Below are positions 20,757 to 28,936 of a DNA stretch of 64,000 nt, piece by piece. Source of the DNA: VRUE01 sp963837735 (lineage in GTDB: Bacteria > Actinomycetota > Thermoleophilia > Solirubrobacterales > 70-9). The stretch is taken from positions 163,104-227,103 of the forward strand of contig CAWIOM010000017.1 in the NCBI GenBank assembly GCA_963837735.1, given 5' to 3'. Numbering within the stretch: the stretch's first letter is position 1; each line of letters begins with the position of its first letter. The position numbers and the translations under genes are program-made. The notes under the pieces are model-generated. The model was not told the DNA's origin and searched no databases. It worked only from the letters and a program-made list of their open reading frames with translations.

Positions 20757-23667
20757 CACCGGCTCCCCGACCTGTCGCTGTGACTCTTGTGGTGACCATG
20801 GTGCTTCTTCTTGTGGTGCTTCTTCTTGTGCTTCTTCTTCTTGACGCACTTGCCGTGGCGCTTGACGAAGCCCTTCTTACAGTGGAGTCGTTTCGGCTGT
20901 TCCACCTTCGGGCTCGGCGTCGTGAACGTCGAGTCTTCACCGCCGGTCGAGCCGACGGCGTTCGATGCAACGACGCGGTAGTGGTAGGTGACTCCGGGGG
21001 TCAGCCCGGTCAATGCTTCCGACACGGAGTGATCGGAGTCGTCAGAGCCGATCGCAGGGCTCTCGGCCGTGCGCGAGCCGTAGCCGCTGGTGGGACCGTA
21101 CTCGACGTGGTATGTCGTCGCCGTGACGTTGGGGTTGACCTGGGCGGAGACGGTTGCGGAGGTTTCGGTCACGCCGGAGGCGCCCTCGCCGCTGACCCGC
21201 GGCGGACCGCCCGTCGCGAAGGTGAGGTCGGAACTGGTGGCCGATCCGTTGAAGTTGATCGCCACGACCTTGTAGTGGTAGGTCGTGTCCGGAAGGAGGC
21301 CCGCGAGTTTGACGTCCACGGGATGGGCGCTGTCATCGGCCGCGAGGGCCGGCCCGGGGATCGTCGTCTTTCCGTACAGGGACGACGTGCCGTATTCGAA
21401 ATAGACGACCGTGGCGCCGAAGCCCGGTTTGACCTGCGCGTTGATCCTGGCCTCCGTCGCCGACCTCTCGGTGACCGAGGTGCCGGCGATCGTCGGCGCA
21501 ACCGGCAGCGTCGTGACCGTCTGGTCCTGTTCGCTTTCAAAGGGCCCGCCCGGGCCTGTCGCGACGATCCTGTAGTGGTAGGTGGTTCCCGGCGCCAGGC
21601 CGGAGACCGTCGCGCTCGCGAGATGGGGCGTGGCATCCGAGCCGACGGATCCGCTCTCGGGCGTGCTCGACCCGTAGGCGCTCGTCAGGCCGTAGTCGAA
21701 GTGATAGGTGGTCGCCCCGCCCCCGTTCGGATTGACCGTGGCATTCAGGGTCACCGAATCCGTTTGGTAGTTCGAGGGCTGCAGATAGACGACCGATGGG
21801 AACTGGAAGGTTTTGAAGGTCAGCGTCGCTCCCGTCGAAACACCGAGACTGTCGCTCGCGATGATCCGGTAGCGGTAGTTCGCGTTGGCGACAAGCCCGG
21901 TGAGCTTGAGGCTGTGGATCTGGAAACCGACGGCGGAACCTCCGTCCGACGCGGGCATCGGCGTTGAGTGTTCGAAACCGGAGCCGGTCGCAAAGCCCCA
22001 TTCGAAGTAGAAGTGGGTGTCTTCGCCGTTTCCGATCCAGGAGCCGTTCAGCGTGACCGAGCTGGAGGTGAGCGCGGAGACGGCTTCGGTGGTCAGTGCA
22101 GTGACGGCGTTTTGCGAGGAGAAAACGACGTCATTCCCCGGGCTTTCGCCTTTCGGGTTGCTCATCACCACCCGGTAGTGGTATTCGGTGTCGGACGTGA
22201 GACCCGTGATCGGTGCGCTGACCGCAGTGTGAACGGCGGGGGAGCCGGCGTCGGTGTCCGGGGTCGAGTGTTCGTAGGGATTGCCTTTCAGTCCCCATTC
22301 GAAGAAGTAGTGGGTGTCTTCGCCGTTGCCGTCGAACGAGGCTCTGAGGGTCGCCGAGCTGGTAGTGATCGGGGACGGTTCTTCCGTCAGCACGTTCTGG
22401 ACGTAGTGGGGCACGAATGTCTTGTCTTTGCCGTAGCCGCTTCCGGTCGCATTGGCGGCGACGACTCGGTAGTGGTAGAGGGTCTCGCCGACCAATCCGG
22501 TCAGCTGGGCCGTGATGTTCGTGCTCGTGCCTTCGAGGTATGGGGTAGCCGGTTCACACGGCACCGAGCTGTCGTAGGCTTCCCCGCGCGGCTTTGCGCT
22601 GAGGCCGTATTCGACGACGCAGCTTGTGACCGACCCATTGCTCAGCGCTTCGACGCTGCCGTCGACGAGGCCTTCCCCGGTCGCGCTCCCCGTGGTCGCG
22701 CTTGGAACGATGTGCGAGGGAAATTCGTAGATGCGCCCGCTCGCCTGGGTGCCCGACTCCGCGTAGACGGTGTCAGTGGCTTCGTCGAGGGAGAGGCTGT
22801 TGACGCCGCCGGCGACCGCGACTTTCTCGAGCCGTTCGCCGTCTTCGGTGCCGTAGGCCTCGAACCCGCTTGCGGTGGCGACGTAGACCTTCTTCAACGC
22901 TCCGTTGACGACGATGTCGCGAGTTTCGGAGAAGCCGGACCCCGAGACCGGCGTCGAGGTCGTGTATTCGCTCGCCGCCGTGTACTTGTAGGATCGTCCC
23001 GACTGACTCTTGACGCGCGAAGTAGTCGTTGTTGGTCGGGTCGATCGCCAGTTGCGGGCAACCGCCTGCCTGCGGGAGCGATTTCAGCGGTTCGCCCTGA
23101 TAGGTGAAGCGGCTGATCGTCGGCGGCTGGGGAAACTGGCTGAAGGCCCAGACGTCGCCGTTGGGCAGAACCGCCGTGCTGCAGATGCTGGTCGTGATTG
23201 CGGGCCAGCCGCTTCCGACTGCGGTTCCGTCCGGTTTGAACGCGCCGATTTCGGACGCCGACTGACCGCCGGAGATCAGGTAGTAGCGGCCTTTGGAGGG
23301 GCCGTTGGTGTTGTCGACCGTGATGTCGCTGCCCGAGCAGAAGGTGTTTGCGAGACTCGGGCTCTTCGGGAAACCGGGGAGCACTACCGCCGTACCCGGG
23401 CTGGTGATTTCGAGCCCGTAGACCTTCGTGTCCGAGAGCAGGTAGATCCGTTTTTCGGCGGCCTGGTATGCGATCCGGCAGCTGTTGCCGGTGCCGCTGG
23501 TGGGAAGGACTTCCTTCCCGTATGTGCCGAGGGCGGTCGTGTGGATGTTTTCGGCCGAAGCGGAGGAGGCGCCGAGCAACAGGCCGACGGCAAGGACCAG
23601 CGAAAGCGCACCGAGAGAACGGCGTACGGCGCTGGACGAGGTACGCGCCTGTCTCCTCTACCTTCAC
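20756..23667 (-). CDS. Secreted protein with NHL-like segment and six FN3-like repeats; first gene of the large operon
   Basis: About 970 codons. AAGGAG stands seven bases before a GTG at 23667; a frame change shortly afterwards leads into the signal peptide LGALSLVLAVGLLLGASSAS. An NHL-like propeller segment is followed by six FN3-like modules, each with a W/Y-G strand such as FEWGLKGNPYEHSTP and an exit strand such as YHYRVVMSNPKG, YHYRIVATGPGG or YHYRVVASNAVG. The protein ends in a Cys-pair and poly-Lys/His tail (CKKGFVKRHGKCVKKKKHKK). A second frame change lies near 23005. It shares FN3 modules and tail type with the two propeller proteins downstream but lacks the DCRAYELVS segment. The tandem operator region at 23814-23896 precedes it. 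Confidence 0.8.
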
Positions 23668-23788
23668 AGTCTCTCTCCTTGACGGTCTGAAAGGCCGTCT
23701 TCCTGCATTCCCTGAGTTCCCTTTGGAGTGCAGGCCCCTGGCCCTATGTCTTGTGCTGTCCCTGCCCGCTCCCATGCGGGCAAGCGCC

Positions 23789-23896
23789 ACTGTAGCCAGC
23801 CCGCTCGCGGTTTTGTCAACCCTGGTACCCGAGAAATTGTAAAAGTTGGTACTGCTCGCGTCACCTCCAGTACGCCGGTTTTGTCAAATCTCGTAC
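23789..23896. promoter_or_regulatory. Divergent control region with four tandem operator elements
   Basis: Four 15-bp elements of the form TGTCAA-N5-GTAC lie in a row: TGTCAACCCTGGTAC (23814-23828), TGTAAAAGTTGGTAC (23838-23852), CGTCACCTCCAGTAC (23859-23873) and TGTCAAATCTCGTAC (23882-23896), starts 24, 21 and 23 bp apart. On the minus strand the first contains TTGACA; with TACAGT at 23794-23789 (19-bp spacer) or GCTACA (17-bp) it could form the operon promoter. The tandem-TetR gene at 23936 reads the other way. The remaining bases of 23668-23935 show no other feature. Confidence 0.65.
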
Positions 23897-23935
23897 ACGC
23901 CCGGCGGCGCCCGCGAGGGTTATCTTCTGCCCGGG

Positions 23936-25267
23936 ATGGCGCCTGCGGAGCGAGGTCCTCAATCGGTCGAGCCTCTCTTCCCTCCGGTCACGGGAGGGCT
24001 GAGGGGTCTGACCCCGGAGCGGGTCTCCGATCACCAGCGGGTCCGGCTCGAGACGGCGATGGTCGACGCGGTCGCCCGCACGGCTACTCGGGAACCACCC
24101 TGCGCGAGCTGGTCCGACTCGCCGGGGTCTCGAAGTCGACCTTCTACGAGCACTTCGAGAGCAAGCAGGAGGCCTTCCTCGCGACGTCCGACGAGATCCT
24201 CGACCGGATGACGGAGCGGGTCGACGCAGCCTACGAGGCCGGCGGCGACTACCGCGAGCGCCTGGTCGCGGCGCTGGCGACGTTCATGGACCTGGTGATC
24301 GGCGAGCCCCGCGGCGGCGACCCTGGCGATCGTCGACATCATGACGCTGGGCCGGGCCGGCCTGGAGCATCGGGAACGCGTCTCGGCCGTATTCGAAACC
24401 GTGATCCGCGAGAGCTTCGACCGCTCGCCCTCGGAGGTCGCGGTGAGCGAGTTGACGGTGCGCGCGATCGCGGCCGGCTTTCGCGGCGTCGTCTATCGCC
24501 ATCTGCGGGACGGAACGCCCGAGAAGTCTGCCGGGCCTGGTCGACGAGCTGGCGGACTACGCCCTCGGCTACCAGCAGCCCGACGGCGAGGCGGTGCTCG
24601 CAGGCCGCCGCCGCCGCCGAGGAGCCGAGGCCGGAGGCCGCCGAGGGGACCGGCAAGGAGCTTGACTGGGCCGAGCCTCCCGACAGCCCCAGCAGCCGCG
24701 CCGAGCTGACCCAGCGCGAACGGATCGTCCGCGCGGCCGGCAGGCTGGTGGTCGAGAAGGGCTACGAGGCGCTCAGCATCCCCGCGATCTCGGCCTCTGC
24801 AGGAACCTCCAACCAGACCTTCTACGAACATTTCGACAACAAACGCGAGGCCTTCATCGCAGCCTTCGACGTCAACGCCTCCGAGGCACTGTTCGCGACC
24901 ACCAGGGCCTTCGAGTCGGCAGACGACGGCCCGGCGGCGATCGGCGCTGCCCTGCGCGCGATGCTCGAGCACATCGCCGGAAACGAGATCTTTGCCCGCC
25001 TCACCTTCTTCGATCTGGCAACCGCCGGCCCGGTCGTCCTCGACCATGCCGACGCGGCGATGGAAAGCTTTACCGCCTTCCTGCGCCCGGGCCTCGCCCC
25101 CGAAGAGATCGACTACGACCGCGTCTCCGGTGACCCTGCAGGCGATCGCCAGCGGCGCCTGGTCGGTGATCCAACACGAGCTTGCCGACGACGAGAATGG
25201 CTCGCTTCCCCTGCTGGCCCCGGAGCTCGCGCGAATCATCCTCAAGCCGGTGGCGAGGCCCGGCTAG
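23936..25267 (+). CDS. Tandem (two-module) TetR-family regulator 1, frame-broken
   Basis: About 443 codons holding two complete TetR modules. Module 1 has the helix-turn-helix TTLRELVRLAGVSKSTFYEHF; module 2 starts at LTQRERIVRAAGRLVVEKGY and has SIPAISASAGTSNQTFYEHF. Each is followed by an alpha-helical ligand/dimer domain (LVAALATFMDLVIGEPR; MLEHIAGNEIFARLTFFDLA). It is closely similar in plan to the intact gene just downstream. Frames change near 24080, 24315, 24525, 24600 and 25130, with the expected sequence continuing each time. The ATG at 23936 follows a TATCTT -10-like box by nine bases and two operator elements (23859-23896). As TetR proteins act as dimers, one chain could supply both DNA-reading heads; likely a repressor of itself and the divergent operon. 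Confidence 0.8.
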
Positions 25268-25316
25268 CAAGAGGCGCGGCTCCCCCCGAGCGGGGCTATG
25301 AAACGGGGCGTCTATA

Positions 25317-25331
25317 TGTCAACCTGAGTAC
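25317..25331 (+). promoter_or_regulatory. Operator element abutting the start codon of tandem TetR 2
   Basis: TGTCAACCTGAGTAC ends on the base before the ATG at 25332. A TATATG -10-like box overlaps its left end (25313-25318), so transcription would begin inside the element and the leader would be only a few bases long. Repressor binding here would block its own gene. Confidence 0.6.
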
Positions 25332-26645
25332 ATGGTTCAGGGGGGCACCGGTGACGCGACTCGACACGTCGGAGGCACCGAGCATCGGGGGCTGGCGCGG
25401 ACGGTGACCGAACGCCGCCAGCGGGCAAGGCTCGAACAGGCGATGGTCAAGGCGGTCGCGCGCCACGGATACGCCGAGACGACGGTGGCCGAGCTGGTCG
25501 GTATCGCCGCCGTCTCCAAGTCGACCTTCTATGCCCACTTCCAGGACAAGGAAGACTGCTTCTTCGTCACCCTCGACACGATCATCGACGAAGTCAGCGC
25601 CAGGGTCGGCGTTGCATACCGCTCCCAGTCGGGCCTCGAGCAGAGTCTCGCCGCGGCGCTCTCGAAGTTCGCCGACTTCTTGGTCGGCGAATCGGAGGCC
25701 GCTTCCCTGGTCGTCGTCCACTCGCTCAGCCTTGGAGCGGCAGCCGTTCCCCACATAGAACGCGGCGGCGAGGCCTTCGAACTGACCTTGCGCCACAGCC
25801 TCGCCCGCGAGGATTTCCAGAGCGGAAGGCCGTCGGAGCTCGCCGTGCGCGCGATCGTCGGCGGCATCCGCACCGTCATCTACAGGTGCCTGCGGGCGGG
25901 CCGGCCGGAGGACTTCGCCGACTCGCTGGAGCCGCTGCTGGCGTGGGCGCTCTCCTACGTCTCGGAGAAGTCGGGGACCTACCCGGTGGCCGAACGACCA
26001 CTTCCAAAGGGCGCTCTCGAGAACCCAGATCCGGACTACATCCCCTGGAGCGAGCCCGCCGACAGCCCGCTCAGCCGCTCGCGGCTGAGCCAGCGGCAGC
26101 GAATCCTCCGCGCGACCGCCCAGCAGGCGGCGCGGGTCGGGTACCCCAACCTCACGATCCCGGCAATCTCAACCGCGGCGGGCACCTCGAACCAGACCTT
26201 CTACGAGCACTTCCAGGGCAAGGAGCAGGCGTTTATCTCGGCCTTCGAGAAAGTCGCGAAACGTGCGATGGCGGCGGTCTTCGCCGCCGCCCTGCAGGAG
26301 ACCGAGTGGCGCGCCGTCGTCGAAGCCGGATTGCGCGGATTCCTCGAGTACCTGGCCTACGAACCGCTCTTCGGCAGGCTCGCCTTCTTCGAGCTGACCA
26401 CCGCCGGGCCGACGGCGCTGGAGCACGGCGACGCCACCAGTCAGACCTTCACTGGATTTCTCGCACCGGAGGCCCTGCCACCTGGCATCCCGCCCCTGCC
26501 CGAGGTTCAGGTCGAAGCGATCGGTGGCGCGATCTGGTGGACGATCGGATGCGAGATCGCCGCCGGAAACGTCGCCTCCCTCCCCGATCTGGCACCCAGT
26601 GTCTGCGACATCCTCTTCGTGCCTCTCTCGGCACGCGGAACCTGA
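25332..26645 (+). CDS. Tandem (two-module) TetR-family regulator 2, intact
   Basis: An uninterrupted 437-residue protein made of two full TetR modules. HTH 1 spans about 51-70 (TVAELVGIAAVSKSTFYAHF). HTH 2 spans about 274-294 (TIPAISTAAGTSNQTFYEHF). Each is followed by its own helical C-terminal domain; ordinary TetR proteins are about 200 residues with one HTH. The linker (about 215-250) is Pro-rich. It follows tandem regulator 1 by 64 bp in the same direction and ends five bases from the convergent stop of the next TetR gene. This intact frame shows that the fusion is real and not a product of frame errors. Ligand unknown; the operator at its start codon implies autoregulation. Confidence 0.92.
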   Translation: MVQGGTGDATRHVGGTEHRGLARTVTERRQRARLEQAMVKAVARHGYAETTVAELVGIAAVSKSTFYAHFQDKEDCFFVTLDTIIDEVSARVGVAYRSQSGLEQSLAAALSKFADFLVGESEAASLVVVHSLSLGAAAVPHIERGGEAFELTLRHSLAREDFQSGRPSELAVRAIVGGIRTVIYRCLRAGRPEDFADSLEPLLAWALSYVSEKSGTYPVAERPLPKGALENPDPDYIPWSEPADSPLSRSRLSQRQRILRATAQQAARVGYPNLTIPAISTAAGTSNQTFYEHFQGKEQAFISAFEKVAKRAMAAVFAAALQETEWRAVVEAGLRGFLEYLAYEPLFGRLAFFELTTAGPTALEHGDATSQTFTGFLAPEALPPGIPPLPEVQVEAIGGAIWWTIGCEIAAGNVASLPDLAPSVCDILFVPLSARGT

Positions 26646-26649
26646 GGCT

Positions 26650-27315
26650 TCAGATCGCAGCTATCCGCCTGGCGTCGTCGCGCCCGAGGTAGGGGGTGAG
26701 GAGTATCTCGACCAGTTCCGATGCGAGCTCCGGCACCGCCAACCGCTCTTCGGCGAGCAGCGAGGTGTAGACGAGGTAGGCGGCCCCTCCGATCAGGACC
26801 GGCTCGGTCACCGCGGGGAGCAGGTTCGCCTCCGGAAGGTGCTCACGACCCTCGCGCAGGATCGGGACCATGCGTTCGAGTGCGGAGGCGTGGCGCTCGG
26901 CCATCACCGGTCCGGCGACGAGCACGTCGACCGCGAAAAATCGTGCGCGGCTCGCCGTTTCGCCGACGAACTCGAGCGCTGCAATTACCCCGTCCCTGAC
27001 CCGCAGTGGCCATTCCTGATCGCGGTCGAGCGAGTCGATGGCCTCCGCCAGCAGGCGGTCGATGAAAGCGTCGTGGGCCGCGCCAAGGCACTGGCGCTTG
27101 TTGGCGAAGTGCGAGTAGAAGACCGAACGGGGAACTCCCGCCGCCGCGGTCACCTCATTGATCGTCGTCCGCGCGTAGCCGCGTTCGGCTGCGACCTTCG
27201 TAAAAGCGTCGATCAGTCGCATGCGCCTGGCCTGCGACTCCGGGCTCCCTGCTCCGTTTTCGCCTGCGCTCCGCTCGCGACCGCCGACCGCGCGGCGTCG
27301 AGGATCCCCTGTCAC
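26650..27315 (-). CDS. TetR-family transcriptional regulator
   Basis: Intact 221-residue single-module TetR protein. The DNA-binding helix-turn-helix is TINEVTAAAGVPRSVFYSHF (51-70), preceded by DAFTKVAAERGYART. The rest is a helical ligand-binding/dimerisation domain ending ILLTPYLGRDDARRIAAI, an ending also seen in the neighbouring TetR gene and in the decayed copy at 6.2 kb. GTG at 27315 is used; it lies ten bases after a -10 box, so the transcript has almost no leader. The operator element overlapping its -35 box suggests control by itself or a sister regulator. Ligand not predictable. Confidence 0.93.
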   Translation of the reverse strand: MTGDPRRRAVGGRERSAGENGAGSPESQARRMRLIDAFTKVAAERGYARTTINEVTAAAGVPRSVFYSHFANKRQCLGAAHDAFIDRLLAEAIDSLDRDQEWPLRVRDGVIAALEFVGETASRARFFAVDVLVAGPVMAERHASALERMVPILREGREHLPEANLLPAVTEPVLIGGAAYLVYTSLLAEERLAVPELASELVEILLTPYLGRDDARRIAAI

Positions 27316-27325
27316 GGCGCCGCAG

Positions 27326-27362
27326 CTTATGCAGTTGGGCGAAGGGATGTCAAGGCCGGTAC
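27326..27362 (-). promoter_or_regulatory. Promoter with operator over the -35 box
   Basis: Minus-strand reading: GTACCGGCCTTGACA (27362-27348), where TTGACA is a perfect -35 box, a 16-bp spacer, then CATAAG (27331-27326), and GTG ten bases on. The plus-strand form TGTCAAGGCCGGTAC is the recurrent 15-bp element of this region. Binding would occlude the -35 box. Confidence 0.7.
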
Positions 27363-27385
27363 ATAGACCGGGCCCGACTTTCGGA

Positions 27386-28024
27386 TCAGGCCGCGACGAG
27401 TCGCGCGCGGTCGGTGCCGATATAGGGAGTGAGAATCATCTCCACCGCTTCGGCCCTGATCTCCGACAGCCGGTCGCTGTCTTCTCCGAGAACGTAGGTG
27501 GTCGCAAGCATCACGACCCCGGCGACGAGAGCGCGCTCCATCGCATCGGGTAGGTCGGCGGCCCCGGGGTAGAGCAGACGACCCTGCTTCAGATGCAGGG
27601 CGGCTCGATCGATCGAGGCGATCTTGCGCTCCATTCCAGCCGGCCCCGTCCGCACCGCATCGACGGCAAATAGCCTTGTCACCGGCTCCAGTTCGGCGAT
27701 GAACTCGAAGCCGGCATCGATCGACGCCCTGACCTTCTCAGGCCACTCGTCGGTATCGGCACAGGCCTCGTCGATGTGTTCCAACAGGCGTTCGAGGAAC
27801 TCGTCGAAGGCCGCGAGCACACACTGATCGAGATTGTCGAAGTGGCGATAGAACCGATCGACGGTGAGGCCGGAGGCGCGAGCCACCAACTCAGGGTCGA
27901 GTCCCTGCAATCCGCGCTCGGTGGCGACTCGCGTGACCGCGTCGGTAAGGCGCTCCCGTTCCCTGAAGGGCGCCCTGACGCCCTCGCCGCCGGCTGGATC
28001 TCTCCTAACTACAACATCCGGCAT
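27386..28024 (-). CDS. TetR-family transcriptional regulator
   Basis: Intact 212-residue protein. The HTH is LDPELVARASGLTVDRFYRHF, about 42-62, with RERERLTDAVTRVATERG before it. The C-terminal helical domain ends MILTPYIGTDRARLVAA. The FYRHF recognition-helix end is weaker than the FYEHF of its neighbours but fits the family. It lies upstream of, and in the same direction as, the TetR gene at 26650, with a 70-bp gap that contains that gene's own promoter. ATG at 28024 is six bases from the -10 box, so translation is probably leaderless. Target presumably includes its own operator at 28053-28067. Confidence 0.92.
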   Translation of the reverse strand: MPDVVVRRDPAGGEGVRAPFRERERLTDAVTRVATERGLQGLDPELVARASGLTVDRFYRHFDNLDQCVLAAFDEFLERLLEHIDEACADTDEWPEKVRASIDAGFEFIAELEPVTRLFAVDAVRTGPAGMERKIASIDRAALHLKQGRLLYPGAADLPDAMERALVAGVVMLATTYVLGEDSDRLSEIRAEAVEMILTPYIGTDRARLVAA

Positions 28025-28030
28025 GAATCG

Positions 28031-28067
28031 AGAATAACGACATACCAGCCCATGTCAAGACTCGTAC
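28031..28067 (-). promoter_or_regulatory. Promoter with operator over the -35 box; leaderless start
   Basis: Minus-strand reading: GTACGAGTCTTGACA (28067-28053) with a perfect TTGACA -35 box, 16-bp spacer, TATTCT -10 box (28036-28031), six bases, then ATG at 28024. It has the same geometry as the promoter at 27326-27362 and the same 15-bp element. Confidence 0.75.
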
Positions 28068-28089
28068 TCGGGGAGCGGTGCGGCCTCGA

Positions 28090-28903
28090 TCAGCCCGCCG
28101 CTGCGACGATCTCCATCCCCTTCGGGCCCGAGGCGGCGCAGATCGGGTAGCGGGCGGCGAGCCCGAGGTCGGCTTGCTCGAGGTCCAGCTTGCCGAACGC
28201 CACCTCGCCGCCGGCCTCGCGGACGATCAGCTGCGCGGCGGCGACGTCGACCGAGCGGCAGGGGCGGAGGCAGGTCATCGCGTCGAAGCGGCCGGCGGCG
28301 ACGTAGGAGGCGGTGATCGCCAGCGAGCCGACCACGCGCAGGCGGTAGACCTTCCCCTTCAGTGCCTCGAGGACCGGCAGCGCCCATTCCGGCTCCGCCG
28401 ACTCGAGGCCGAGCAGCTCGAGCTTCTCGCGATCCTCGCCGACCTCGATCCGCTCCCCGTCGAGGGCCGCACCCCCGCCCCGGGTCGCGACTGAACTCCT
28501 CGCCGGCTCCGAAGTCGTGGACGTATCCGAACTCGACGTCGGCCATCGAGGGCCCCGACGCGACCGCGATGCTGAGGCTGTGCGCGGGCAACGTGCGGCG
28601 CGCGTTGAGGGAGCCGTCGATCGGGTCGATCACGACCCGCGCCTCTCCGCCCGAGCCGAAGGCGACCTCGCCTCGCTCCTCGGAGATTGCGACGAAGGAG
28701 GCGCCCTCGGCGGCCAGGGCCTCGAGCTCGGCGAAGACGGCGTCCTCGCAGCGACGGTCGATCGCCAGGGTGCGGTCGCCACCCTCGCCGACGCCCTCGT
28801 AGACGGTCCGCGCCTCGATCCCGCGGACCTCGTCGAACACCTGCCGGTGCGCGGCCGCCGCGCGGCGGCAGATTCCCAGCCAGTCTGCGGAGAAAACGTC
28901 CAT
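28090..28903 (-). CDS. Inositol-monophosphatase-family phosphatase (frame-broken)
   Basis: About 271 codons of a Mg-dependent, Li-sensitive-type phosphomonoesterase. The metal-binding motifs are visible: FVAISEERGEV supplies the acidic pair, VVIDPIDGSLNARR is the DPIDGS/T signature, and CRSVDVAAAQLIVREAGG near the C-terminus holds the third metal Asp. Substrates in this family include inositol phosphates, fructose-1,6-bisphosphate and 3'-phosphoadenosine nucleotides; which applies is not decidable here. A frame change near 28490 moves from the N-terminal part to the C-terminal part (VGSLAITASYVAAGRFDA), whose stop is at 28090. It is divergent from the helicase-nuclease gene across 33 bp. Confidence 0.85.
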
Positions 28904-28936
28904 TGCCCGGATGCTATGGGGCAGTAGCGTTGGGTG

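Noticed and set aside
20800..20880. Simple-sequence repeats of CTT/CTTCTTG type suggestive of a microsatellite or CRISPR-like array
   Set aside because: They encode the poly-Lys/His tail of the FN3-repeat protein; there is no spacer structure, and similar runs at 9690 and 58030 have the same cause. No CRISPR array was seen in the window.
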